Positions 1-7,581 of a DNA stretch of 7,581 nt are shown one piece after another. The notes under the pieces were generated by a model, which worked only from the letters and a program-made list of their open reading frames with translations, did no database searches and was not told the origin of the DNA. The stretch lies in contig JAIXXU010000033.1 of assembly GCA_027490595.1 (NCBI GenBank), positions 1 to 7,581 of the forward strand. The letters are read 5' to 3'. The DNA is from Pseudomonadota bacterium (GTDB lineage Bacteria; Bdellovibrionota_B; Oligoflexia; Silvanigrellales; Silvanigrellaceae). The position numbers were made by a program, and so were the translations under genes. Position 1 is the stretch's first letter; each line of letters opens with the position of its first letter.

Positions 1-63
1 GACTTGCATGTGTTAGGCACGCCACCAGCGTTCGTTCTGAGCCAGGATCAAACTCTTAGCTCG
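1..63 (-). rRNA. rrs: 16S ribosomal RNA, 5' end only (partial)
   Basis: Read on the minus strand, positions 56 down to 1 give the near-universal 16S start: AGAGTTTGATCCTGGCTCAG, then AACGAACGCTGG and CCTAACACATGCAAGTC. In E. coli the AGAGTTTGATC block begins about 8 nt into the mature RNA, which puts the mature 5' end here near 63; that end is inferred by analogy. The rest of the gene lies beyond the left edge. The text is unlike the gammaproteobacterial ATTGAACGCTGG form, but too little is present for a firm taxonomic call. An open frame on the plus strand over 4-219 is antisense to this gene and its leader and is not a protein gene. Confidence 0.97.
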
Positions 64-69
64 TTTTTA

Positions 70-83
70 CCTTCTTACGAAGG
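70..83 (-). other. Short GNRA-tetraloop hairpin just before 16S
   Basis: On the minus strand the sequence CCTTC-GTAA-GAAGG can form a perfect 5-bp stem closed by a GTAA loop, which fits the stable GNRA tetraloop class. It ends about 7 nt before the predicted mature 16S start. It may help pre-16S folding or mark the processing region. A 5-bp hairpin can arise by chance, so the function is uncertain. Confidence 0.4.
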
Positions 84-169
84 ATTTTGTTTCTTTGTTA
101 TCGGATTCGCATATCACATCGCTGCTCTATACTCTTCTGACGTTCGAAAATTAAAGTCTTGCAACCTTA

Positions 170-211
170 ACTCTCTTGGCTCCCGCACTCTCTTGATGCT
201 TTTTTCTCTTG
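170..211 (-). repeat. Short direct repeats CAAGAGAGT in rRNA leader
   Basis: Two identical 9-nt copies (minus strand CAAGAGAGT) lie at 187-195 and 170-178, 17 nt apart start to start. A third, shorter CAAGAGA copy sits at 205-211. The spacing of 16-17 nt is fairly regular. The third copy overlaps a TTGACA-like hexamer at 210-215, but no good -10 element follows at the right distance. These could be protein-binding or antitermination elements, or a chance repeat. Confidence 0.45.
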
Positions 212-272
212 TCAAATAACGTTACCGATTTTGAAGAGGAGTTTTTAAATCCAACCTAAAAGCGATTCAGAG

Positions 273-301
273 GTGATACACTCGTTTTTTTGGGCAGTCA
301 A
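273..301 (-). promoter_or_regulatory. rRNA operon promoter (sigma70-type), candidate
   Basis: On the minus strand a TTGACT -35 hexamer (301-296) is followed by exactly 17 nt and a TATCAC -10 hexamer (278-273). This scores 5/6 and 4/6 against the sigma70 consensus with ideal spacing. Transcription would start near 266-268, giving a leader of about 200 nt before 16S. Directly upstream (302-345) the DNA is rich in A and T runs, as in UP elements that recruit the RNA polymerase alpha subunit at strong rRNA promoters. A TTGACA at 215-210 was considered as a second promoter but lacks a -10. Confidence 0.55.
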
Positions 302-345
302 ATCATTTTTACAAATTTTTTTGTCATTTTTTTTGTTCTTAAATT
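302..345. promoter_or_regulatory. A/T-run block between divergent promoters (UP-element-like)
   Basis: This stretch consists mainly of A and T runs, including several T runs of five or more on the plus strand. It lies immediately upstream of the proposed rRNA -35 and overlaps the -35 region of the proposed guaB promoter. Such blocks often serve as UP elements or bent DNA at strong promoters. The composition is seen directly; the role is inferred. Confidence 0.4.
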
Positions 346-360
346 ACAACATGTTAGATA
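333..360 (+). promoter_or_regulatory. guaB promoter, candidate
   Basis: A TTGTTC hexamer (333-338), a 16-nt spacer and TAGATA (355-360) form a plausible sigma70-type promoter pointing to guaB. The predicted start is near 366-368, leaving a leader of about 115 nt. The match is moderate and the region is AT-rich, so other -35/-10 pairs are possible. No PurR-like operator palindrome was recognised. Confidence 0.4.
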
Positions 361-365
361 AAAGG

Positions 366-1989
<1,624 letters not shown>

Positions 1990-2033
1990 GTCTACCCCAT
2001 CCCAATCTTTCATCTTATTTTAGTAGGTTTTAA

Positions 2034-3593
2034 ATGATACTCATCATAGATTTTGGCTCACAATTTACACAACTTCTTGCTAGACGAATCAGAGAACTCA
2101 ACACTGCCTCTGAAATAGTACCGTGGCACAAAGCAAACACGATAATAAATGAATACCTAACAGCAAATAAACTTCATGGCATTATTTTTTCTGGCGGTCC
2201 ACATAGTGTGTACGATCACAACGCGCCCACAACAGACTTTGATATTGAACAACTACCAGTCCCCATTTTAGGTGTGTGCTATGGTCTACAACTTATCAAC
2301 AGTAAGCTTGGCGGCAAAGTGTCACCAACACAAAACAGAGAATATGGCTTTGAGACAATTTCTTTATTGGAACAAATAGACGAGAAAAATCCTATAAGCT
2401 ATATAAAAAACTCTACTGAAAATATTGTATGGATGAGTCACGGTGACGAAATTACTACACTTTCGTCTTCTTTGGTGGCAGATACCACAACACGCCAAGG
2501 TGTGGTTTCTTCCTTTCACCACAAAACTCTGCCCATATATGGCGTCCAATTTCACCCAGAAGTAGAACACACGCGGTGCGGCAAGGCACTCTTGCAGCAT
2601 TTTATAGAGGTCACTTGCCAAAGCCCCAAAGACTGGACTTGCGAAAGCCTTATTCATAAAAGTATTGAAAATATTAAAGAAATAATAAACTCTGAGAACA
2701 ACGATACGATTATATGCGCCTTAAGCGGAGGGGTAGATTCTTGCGTGGCGGCGGTTTTAACACAAAAAGCCGTGGGAAACAGACTATTATGCCTATTTGT
2801 CAACAATGGTCTTCTGAGAAAAAACGAATACGAGGAAGTTCTTGATAGATTTAAAAAAGATCTCAATTTAAATGTCCGTGGAGTTGATGCATCAGAACTA
2901 TTTCTAACGCGACTAAAAGGCATTTCCGACCCAGAACAAAAACGTAAGATAATTGGCAACACATTTATTGAAGTCTTTGAAAAAGAAACTGAACACTTAA
3001 ATGCAAAGTTTTTAGTTCAAGGAACTCTGTATCCCGATGTCATTGAATCCGTTTCTATCCACGGAAGTAGCGTGACAATTAAAACGCACCACAATGTGGG
3101 TGGACTGCCAGAAAAAATGAAATTCACGTTGATTGAACCTTTAAAAGAACTCTTTAAAGATGAAGTTAGAAAAATTGGTCTCGATCTTGGCATTCCACAT
3201 GACATGCTGTTTCGTCACCCATTTCCTGGCCCGGGCTTAGGAATTCGAGTTCTAGGTGAAGTCACGCAAGAAAAGCTGCAAGTTCTTTGCCAAGCTGACT
3301 CTATTTTCATTGAAGAACTCAAAAAACAAAATTTATATGAAAAATGCTGGCAAGCGTTTGTTGTTTTACTACCAGTTCAATCTGTTGGAGTCATGGGCGA
3401 CGGAAGAACTTATGAAAATGTGGCTGCCATTCGCTGCGTGAATACCAACGACGGCATGACGGCAGAATGGTCACATCTTCCTTATTTGTTTTTAGAAAGA
3501 GTTTCGTCGCGGATTATCAATGAAGTACAAGGAATCAACAGAGTTGTTTACGATATCAGTACAAAACCACCTGCCACAATTGAATGGGAATAA
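2034..3593 (+). CDS. guaA: GMP synthase (glutamine-hydrolysing)
   Basis: GuaA makes GMP from XMP, ATP and glutamine in the cytosol. It directly follows GuaB in the pathway and in the genome. The 519-residue protein has an N-terminal class I glutamine amidotransferase domain with the nucleophile Cys82 in GVCYGLQ and the His174/Glu176 pair in VQFHPEVEH. An ATP-pyrophosphatase domain follows with the P-loop SGGVDS (231-236) and the family segments VQGTLYPDVIES (328-339) and THHNVGGLPEKM (351-362). The C-terminal dimerisation domain carries RHPFPGPGLGIRVLGE (394-409) and ends in the canonical STKPPATIEWE. Length and order of domains are normal. The N-terminus begins directly at MILIIDFGSQ, shorter than in E. 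coli. A weak TAGG at 2024-2027 serves as the ribosome binding site. Confidence 0.98.
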   Translation: MILIIDFGSQFTQLLARRIRELNTASEIVPWHKANTIINEYLTANKLHGIIFSGGPHSVYDHNAPTTDFDIEQLPVPILGVCYGLQLINSKLGGKVSPTQNREYGFETISLLEQIDEKNPISYIKNSTENIVWMSHGDEITTLSSSLVADTTTRQGVVSSFHHKTLPIYGVQFHPEVEHTRCGKALLQHFIEVTCQSPKDWTCESLIHKSIENIKEIINSENNDTIICALSGGVDSCVAAVLTQKAVGNRLLCLFVNNGLLRKNEYEEVLDRFKKDLNLNVRGVDASELFLTRLKGISDPEQKRKIIGNTFIEVFEKETEHLNAKFLVQGTLYPDVIESVSIHGSSVTIKTHHNVGGLPEKMKFTLIEPLKELFKDEVRKIGLDLGIPHDMLFRHPFPGPGLGIRVLGEVTQEKLQVLCQADSIFIEELKKQNLYEKCWQAFVVLLPVQSVGVMGDGRTYENVAAIRCVNTNDGMTAEWSHLPYLFLERVSSRIINEVQGINRVVYDISTKPPATIEWE

Positions 3594-3610
3594 TTACATA
3601 ATATAAAGAA

Positions 3611-5626
3611 ATGAGAGCAGACATGACAACACATCTATCGCATCCCAAGTATCGCCCAGACATTGACGGCCTGAGAGCTATTGCAGTACTGGCCGTTGTT
3701 GCTTTTCATGCTTTCCCAAGTTGGGTGAAGGGTGGCTTTATCGGTGTGGATGTCTTTTTTGTGATTTCTGGATATCTAATATCTACAATACTTTTTGAAA
3801 ATTTAGACAGAGGCATCTTCAGTTTTTCTCAATTCTATGCACGTCGTATAAAGCGCATCTTTCCTGCACTTATTCTAGTTTTAATTTCTTGTTTCGCTTT
3901 TGGATGGTTTGTATTGTTAGCGGATGAGTTCAAACAGCTAAACAAACATATTGCTAGTGGAGCTAGCTTTATTTCAAACTTCGTATTGTGGAATGAAGCT
4001 GGGTATTTTGATAACTCCGCTGAGACTAAACCATTGCTCCATTTATGGAGCTTAGGGATCGAGGAGCAGTTTTACATCCTATGGCCCCTGTTATTATGGC
4101 TTGCTTGGAAACGCAAATGTAATCTTTTCATAATTACAATCGTTGTTGCTGTTTCTTCCTTTATATTGAATCTTAAAGGCATTACACAAGATAGGGTTGC
4201 GACGTTTTATTCACCACAATCAAGATTTTGGGAATTACTGATTGGCAGTTTATTAGCTTGGGTTTCGCTATATAAGAAGCATACTTTCACAGATATAAAT
4301 AGCAAAATGGATGTTTTGCTTTCTCGTATTTTTTGTAGCAACAAGAAAGACAAAGATGGCAAGATTCTCACGAATATTTTATCGTTTGTGGGCTTGCTGT
4401 TGTTAATGTCAGGATTTTTCCTAATTCATAAAGAACTGAGCTTTCCAGGTAAGTGGGCATTGATTCCTGTTTTAGGCGCCGTGCTGATAATTACTGCAGG
4501 TCATAAAGCTTGGATGAATCGCTTAATCTTATCTAACAAAATTGCTGTTTGGTTTGGTTTAATCAGCTTTCCGCTGTACTTATGGCACTGGCCTTTGCTT
4601 TCTTTTGCTAGGATCGTAGAGAGCGAAATGCCAAATCGTAACATACGTATGGCAGCAGTTATATTATCAATAGCACTTGCTTGGCTCACATATAGGTTTA
4701 TAGAACGTCCCGTACGTTTTGATAAACACAGTAAGATGAAAGTTGTAGCACTTGTCGTTCTTATGACAATTGTTGGTTCCACTAGTTATGCTGGTTACAA
4801 TTTATATGAAAAAAATAGCTTAAAATTTAGAGAAGCTGAAAAAACTGTAAAAACGAATAGATTTGATATGCCATATAGGGAATCCTGTAAGCACATTACA
4901 AAAGAAGTTTACAGTGATGATTGGTGCAGTGGTGGAACAAAAACAAGACATCCAATTTCTACTGCTATGATTGGCGATTCCTTTTCTAACGCTTACTCTA
5001 CAATGCTCAACGCGTACTCAAAAGAAGTAGATACTAAATTTTCATTTATTCAATTTGGGCGAGGCCAATGTCCATTATTGTTTGATTACGGCCCTGCCTA
5101 CTGCCAATTGATTACAAAAAAAACATTTGATTATATAAAGAATTCATCTGAAATTAAGACCGTTATATTAGCATCAAGTTGGTCCGATTATTACACAACC
5201 AAAGATTTTTATTGGGTTAATCACATTGAAACCAAGCAAGCATTCATTACAGCTTTTGAGAAGACCATCAAAGCATATAAAAAGTTAGGTAAGAATGTTA
5301 TTGTTTTCTTGGCTCCACCAATCGGTAGCAATCCAAGATCTTGTATTAATCGCCCCATTCGCTTAACTGATAAAAAAATTTGCAGCTTGTCAACATCAGA
5401 CGCTCTTTTGAATGAGGATGGTTACAGAGGTTACTTGGTTGACTTTATAAACGGTTTAGGAATTCAATATTTTGATCCTTTCAAATACTTTTGCGATAAT
5501 CTTCAGTGCAAAATAATGGAAAATGGCAAAATATTTTATGCTGACGATAGGCATCTGAGCGTTTTTGGCGGAGAATTCCTTTCAACAAAAGCGAGTAGTG
5601 AGTTAAGAAAGTTATTTTCACATTGA
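3611..5626 (+). CDS. Membrane acyltransferase 3 with SGNH domain (OafA/OatA-like)
   Basis: This is probably an O-acetyl (acyl) transferase that modifies a surface or envelope glycan such as LPS O-antigen. The substrate cannot be told from sequence. The first ~395 residues form an acyltransferase-3 domain with about ten or more membrane helices. It opens with YRPDIDGLRAIAVLAVVAFH, which holds the family R-X10-H motif (Arg22, His33), followed by GGFIGVDVFFVISGYLIS (41-58) and SLGIEEQFYILWP (147-159). The C-terminal ~270 residues are an SGNH-hydrolase-like domain with GDS (455-457, Ser457) and DDRH (645-648, Asp645/His648). Block III reads ASSWSDYY instead of a GxN motif. Eight cysteines (426, 439, 487, 498, 578, 591, 628, 633) lie only in this part, suggesting disulfides outside the cytosol. 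It starts 17 nt after guaA and may be read through from it. An alternative ATG lies at 3623. Confidence 0.93.
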   Translation: MRADMTTHLSHPKYRPDIDGLRAIAVLAVVAFHAFPSWVKGGFIGVDVFFVISGYLISTILFENLDRGIFSFSQFYARRIKRIFPALILVLISCFAFGWFVLLADEFKQLNKHIASGASFISNFVLWNEAGYFDNSAETKPLLHLWSLGIEEQFYILWPLLLWLAWKRKCNLFIITIVVAVSSFILNLKGITQDRVATFYSPQSRFWELLIGSLLAWVSLYKKHTFTDINSKMDVLLSRIFCSNKKDKDGKILTNILSFVGLLLLMSGFFLIHKELSFPGKWALIPVLGAVLIITAGHKAWMNRLILSNKIAVWFGLISFPLYLWHWPLLSFARIVESEMPNRNIRMAAVILSIALAWLTYRFIERPVRFDKHSKMKVVALVVLMTIVGSTSYAGYNLYEKNSLKFREAEKTVKTNRFDMPYRESCKHITKEVYSDDWCSGGTKTRHPISTAMIGDSFSNAYSTMLNAYSKEVDTKFSFIQFGRGQCPLLFDYGPAYCQLITKKTFDYIKNSSEIKTVILASSWSDYYTTKDFYWVNHIETKQAFITAFEKTIKAYKKLGKNVIVFLAPPIGSNPRSCINRPIRLTDKKICSLSTSDALLNEDGYRGYLVDFINGLGIQYFDPFKYFCDNLQCKIMENGKIFYADDRHLSVFGGEFLSTKASSELRKLFSH

Positions 5627-5724
5627 TTTTCAAGTCAAAACCATTTGTTGTGCATAACCTGAGACCAGCTCAAGCATTTGTGAAGAATAATTACGTCAAT
5701 TATATTGAAGATACAAATAAAAGA
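5627..5724. other. Convergent intergenic region
   Basis: The plus-strand and minus-strand gene runs end tail to tail here. The only pairings seen are weak: an all-A/T ATAATT/AATTAT stem near 5687-5704 and a 4-bp TGAG/CTCA stem near 5660-5672. Neither is GC-rich or followed by a clean T run, so no intrinsic terminator is called. Termination may be Rho-dependent or bidirectional through weak structure. Confidence 0.5.
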
Positions 5725-6207
5725 TTAAGACGAGCTACAGTTATTTTCAAACTCTTGTTTTGATTTTTCTAATGTGTCTAAAGCTTTTAAATTTTGTGAA
5801 TACTCGTAAGCACCGGCTTGAAAATCAAGGGATTCTTGATCTGAAAGCTTTAAACTAACTATACAATCCATGAAAGAATCAATATCAGCATCAGTATAAA
5901 CTACTTTTTTATTCTTTATTTTTTCACATTCAGAAATACGAAGTGCTTTTAACAAATCCTCATTTTTATCTTCTAGTTTTTTTATATTGCTCAACAAATC
6001 TTGTCGATCTTGGCTGTAATTACAATCATAACTCACTCCTGGTGTAGTAAGTTTTGAACTAGAAAAAAAATTTCTCTGAAATGGAAAAGCAGGATTAAAT
6101 TGCGCACCAGGAAAGCCCATACCTTGTCCAAAAGACATGTGAGCACATAAGCCAAGAGAGGATACTGCAAAAATGATAAAAAACCATAAGTGGCGAAGAA
6201 TACTCAT
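5725..6207 (-). CDS. Small secreted coiled-coil protein, function unknown
   Basis: I do not recognise a family. The ATG at 6207 gives 160 residues and has a GAGGT ribosome site 5 nt upstream. An in-frame TTG at 6252 would add 15 residues but has no such site. The N-terminus looks like a signal peptide: MSILRH, a hydrophobic core of about residues 7-20 (LWFFIIFAVSSLGL), then a plausible cleavage after Ala22 or Gly27. Cys21 does not sit in a proper lipobox (LGLC). The exported part has a Gly/Pro/Phe-rich stretch (about 27-50), then a charged helix of coiled-coil type (about 66-98), then a mixed helical tail ending NNCSSS. Four cysteines (62, 94, 115, 157) could form two disulfides. It follows ppiB by 60 nt on the same strand. 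A periplasmic or secreted location is inferred. Confidence 0.75.
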   Translation of the reverse strand: MSILRHLWFFIIFAVSSLGLCAHMSFGQGMGFPGAQFNPAFPFQRNFFSSSKLTTPGVSYDCNYSQDRQDLLSNIKKLEDKNEDLLKALRISECEKIKNKKVVYTDADIDSFMDCIVSLKLSDQESLDFQAGAYEYSQNLKALDTLEKSKQEFENNCSSS

Positions 6208-6212
6208 TTCAC

Positions 6213-6217
6213 ACCTC
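6213..6217 (-). promoter_or_regulatory. Ribosome binding site that sets the start at 6207
   Basis: Minus-strand GAGGT lies 5 nt before the ATG at 6207. The upstream TTG at 6252 has only A/T-rich DNA before it. This favours the shorter protein, which then begins directly with a standard signal peptide. Confidence 0.6.
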
Positions 6218-6267
6218 AGCACACTTATCGACAAAAGAAAATAAAAATTCAAAGAAAAAACTAAAAA

Positions 6268-6756
6268 TTACAATAGAGTTATTTCTTCAATAATGACTGG
6301 GGTCAGAGGCACATCATCATGATGGCCGTGAGAACCAGTCTTAACTTTAGCAATAGAGTCAATCACATCAAGCCCATTCGTCACTCGACCAAAAACTGCA
6401 TAACCCCACTGAGCACCTGCATTATTTAAAAAAGGATTATCAACAAGATTGATAAAAAACTGCGCTGTAGCCGAATGAGGAGCATTTGTTCTTGCCATAG
6501 CTAGAGTACCGCGTAAATTTCCCAGGCCATTTTTAGCTTCGTTTTCAATGGGCGCAAGAGTTTTTTTCTCTTTCATATCAGAAGAAAAGCCTCCCCCTTG
6601 AATCATGAATCCAGGAATGACTCTATGAAAAATGCTATTATTATAATGGCCTGACGCGATATATTTTAAAAAATTATCAGTAGTGACAGGGGCCTTTTCG
6701 TCATCCAACTCAATTTGAAACTCGCCCATGTTTGTTTTTACCAACACATTTTTCAT
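6268..6756 (-). CDS. ppiB: Peptidyl-prolyl cis-trans isomerase, cyclophilin type
   Basis: This enzyme speeds cis-trans isomerisation of Xaa-Pro bonds during protein folding. The 162-residue protein is a complete single-domain cyclophilin close in length and text to E. coli PpiB. Visible family segments are the N-terminal strand [25 protein letters not shown] (43-57) with catalytic Arg45 and Gln53, RGTLAMART (82-90), the substrate pocket SATAQFFIN (95-103), and WGYAVFGRV (117-125). There is no signal peptide, so it is predicted cytosolic. An AAGGAG ribosome site at 6763-6768 lies 6 nt before the ATG. It begins 35 nt after thrS ends, so the two are probably cotranscribed, with the small secreted-protein gene downstream. 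Confidence 0.97.
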   Translation of the reverse strand: MKNVLVKTNMGEFQIELDDEKAPVTTDNFLKYIASGHYNNSIFHRVIPGFMIQGGGFSSDMKEKKTLAPIENEAKNGLGNLRGTLAMARTNAPHSATAQFFINLVDNPFLNNAGAQWGYAVFGRVTNGLDVIDSIAKVKTGSHGHHDDVPLTPVIIEEITLL

Positions 6757-6762
6757 AAAAAT

Positions 6763-6768
6763 CTCCTT
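6763..6768 (-). promoter_or_regulatory. ppiB ribosome binding site
   Basis: Minus-strand AAGGAG is a near-perfect Shine-Dalgarno sequence, 6 nt upstream of the ATG at 6756. It fixes the ppiB start and suggests strong translation independent of thrS. Confidence 0.8.
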
Positions 6769-6791
6769 AAAATGAATATACTAAATAAACA

Positions 6792-7581
6792 TTAACGTTG
6801 ATTAACATCTAATCCCCAAAAAACACCACTTTCATTTTTGATGAATTCCTTGAGGACACCTATTGACATAGGCTCAAGGTTTTTACCATCTCTGAACCTA
6901 GCTGTCAGCGTTTTAGTTTGCACTTCTCTGTCCCCGACAACAAGCATGTAGGGAATTTTCATCAGTTGTGCGCTGCGAATTTTAGAAGAAAGTTTGTCAT
7001 TATCAAAATCAGCTTCAACCCTGATACCGAAAGACTTTAATTCTTGAGTGACTTCTTTTGCATAGTCTGCATGCCCCTCATTCACAGTCACGACCCTACA
7101 CTGCACAGGAGCAAGACCTAAAGGAAAATGACCTGCACAATGCTCGATAAAAATACCCATAAAACGTTCCACAGAACCAAGCACTGCACGATGAATCATC
7201 ACAGGAATTTCTTGAGAATTAGCGGACGACTGGTAAAAAGCCTGAAACCTTGATGGCATTTGAAAATCAAGTTGAATCGTAGCGCATTGATGCAAGCGAC
7301 CGATAGCATCTTTGACTTTAAAGTCAATTTTAGGCCCATAAAATGCACCATCACCAGCATTAATTTGAAATTTCACAGAGGATTTTAACAACGCGTTTTC
7401 CAAAGCTTTTTCAGCAATATCCCACGTACTATCGTCTCCAAGTTTATTTTCAGGCCGTGTGGAAAGCATATAAATAACTTCATCAAAACCCATATCTAAG
7501 TAGACTTCTTTAACGAACTGAAGTGCCGAGGAAATTTCCTCTTCGATTTGAAAAAAAAAAAAAAAAATATGGCCATCGTCC
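6792..7581 (-). CDS. thrS: Threonyl-tRNA synthetase, C-terminal part (5' end outside window)
   Basis: ThrS charges tRNA-Thr with threonine in the cytosol. The visible 262 residues are read from the codon at 7580-7578 and continue in frame past the first Met (7493). They begin DDGHIF, which matches the E. coli DDAHIF segment whose His (E. coli His385) is a zinc ligand. LSTRPENKLGDD, GDGAFYGPKIDF and QLDFQMPSRF follow. Class II motif 3, VMIHRAVLGSVERF, carries the second zinc His and the ATP-binding Arg. The anticodon-binding domain starts at LAPVQ and includes DNDKLSSKIR and IPYMLVVGDREV. The TGS and editing domains, motif 1 and motif 2 lie beyond the right edge. A 17-T run encodes Phe residues right after HIF (see findings). 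infC, a common downstream neighbour, is absent; ppiB follows instead. Confidence 0.95.
   Translation of the reverse strand, partial: DDGHIFFFFFQIEEEISSALQFVKEVYLDMGFDEVIYMLSTRPENKLGDDSTWDIAEKALENALLKSSVKFQINAGDGAFYGPKIDFKVKDAIGRLHQCATIQLDFQMPSRFQAFYQSSANSQEIPVMIHRAVLGSVERFMGIFIEHCAGHFPLGLAPVQCRVVTVNEGHADYAKEVTQELKSFGIRVEADFDNDKLSSKIRSAQLMKIPYMLVVGDREVQTKTLTARFRDGKNLEPMSIGVLKEFIKNESGVFWGLDVNQR
7551..7567 (-). repeat. 17-nt homopolymer (poly-T in thrS sense strand)
   Basis: Seventeen consecutive A on the plus strand read as T on the coding strand. With the preceding A they give ATT plus five TTT codons, so the protein reads HIFFFFFQI. The thrS frame stays open on both sides. The tract lies 14 nt from the right edge and is by far the longest single-base run in the window. 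Confidence 0.95.

Larger units (their letters stand above)
64..266 (-). other. Pre-16S rRNA leader (transcribed spacer)
   Basis: This is the roughly 200-nt stretch between the proposed rRNA promoter and the mature 16S 5' end. No protein gene is supported in it. On the minus strand it holds a 9-nt direct repeat, CAAGAGAGT, at 195-187 and 178-170, with a shorter CAAGAGA copy at 211-205. It also holds a small hairpin, CCTTC-GTAA-GAAGG, at 83-70. The segment ACTTTAATTTTC around 158-147 is only a loose match to a boxA antitermination site. rRNA leaders normally carry antitermination and RNase III processing signals; assigning these particular elements to those roles is inference. The partner 3' processing strand would lie outside the window. 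Confidence 0.6.

Noticed and set aside
210..215. TTGACA-like -35 on the minus strand as a second rRNA promoter (P2)
   Set aside because: At 16-18 nt downstream there is no -10-like hexamer; the sequence there is GAGAGT-like.
4..219. 71-codon open frame on the plus strand
   Set aside because: It lies antisense to the 16S rRNA 5' end and its leader and has no ribosome site; the universal 16S text explains the region.
2364..3205. Open frames on the minus strand opposite guaA
   Set aside because: They are shadows of the well-supported guaA frame, with no family resemblance.
5660..5704. Intrinsic terminator between the convergent gene runs
   Set aside because: Only 4-6 bp weak or all-A/T stems are present, without a clean T run on either strand.
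6208..6252. TTG start at 6252 for the small secreted protein
   Set aside because: No ribosome site before it, while the ATG at 6207 has GAGGT at good spacing and begins a standard signal peptide.
6208..6252. Separate promoter for the small secreted protein (TTGAAT with CGATAA)
   Set aside because: The -10 match is poor in a very A/T-rich stretch; read-through from ppiB is equally likely.
7528..7541. Perfect 14-bp palindrome GAGGAAATTTCCTC
   Set aside because: It lies within thrS and is explained by the coding text for EEEISS; no operator context, so probably chance.

Overview
The window is AT-rich bacterial chromosomal DNA carrying core housekeeping genes plus one cell-surface modification gene. 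The left edge holds the first ~63 nt of a 16S rRNA gene on the minus strand. Its 5' text (AACGAACGCTGG, then GTGCCTAACACATGC) does not read like the gammaproteobacterial form (ATTGAACGCTGG). It resembles forms seen in Bdellovibrio-like and candidate-phylum (for example Dependentiae-like) bacteria. That assignment is a guess from a very short stretch. An export signal on one small protein and a periplasm-type SGNH domain fit a diderm (Gram-negative) cell.

Layout. (1) 1-63, minus: 5' end of 16S rRNA. (2) 64-480: a regulatory intergenic region. It contains the pre-16S leader and a good rRNA promoter candidate (TTGACT-17-TATCAC) firing left, a shared A/T-rich block, and a guaB promoter candidate (TTGTTC-16-TAGATA) firing right, followed by a ~115-nt guaB leader that may fold. 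(3) 481-5626, plus: guaB (IMP dehydrogenase), guaA (GMP synthase) and an OafA/OatA-type acyltransferase with a C-terminal SGNH domain. The gaps are 44 and 17 nt, so this may be one transcript. (4) 5627-5724: a short convergent intergenic stretch with no convincing terminator. (5) 5725-7581, minus: thrS (threonyl-tRNA synthetase, 5' part outside the window), ppiB (cyclophilin) and a small secreted coiled-coil protein of unknown function. The gaps are 35 and 60 nt, again possibly one transcript.

How the genes work together. GuaB turns IMP into XMP and GuaA turns XMP into GMP, so the pair supplies guanine nucleotides. They are divergent from an rRNA operon, the cell's largest GTP-dependent transcriptional load. 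The acyltransferase probably O-acylates a surface glycan and has no biochemical tie to purine synthesis. ThrS and PpiB are ordinary translation and protein-folding functions.

I see no clearly new multi-gene system, mobile element, CRISPR array or tRNA gene. The most striking anomaly is a run of 17 T's inside thrS, 14 nt from the right edge. It replaces four normally polar residues with Phe next to the zinc-ligand His while keeping frame and length. The second point of interest is the possibly structured guaB leader in the divergent rrn/guaB control region.
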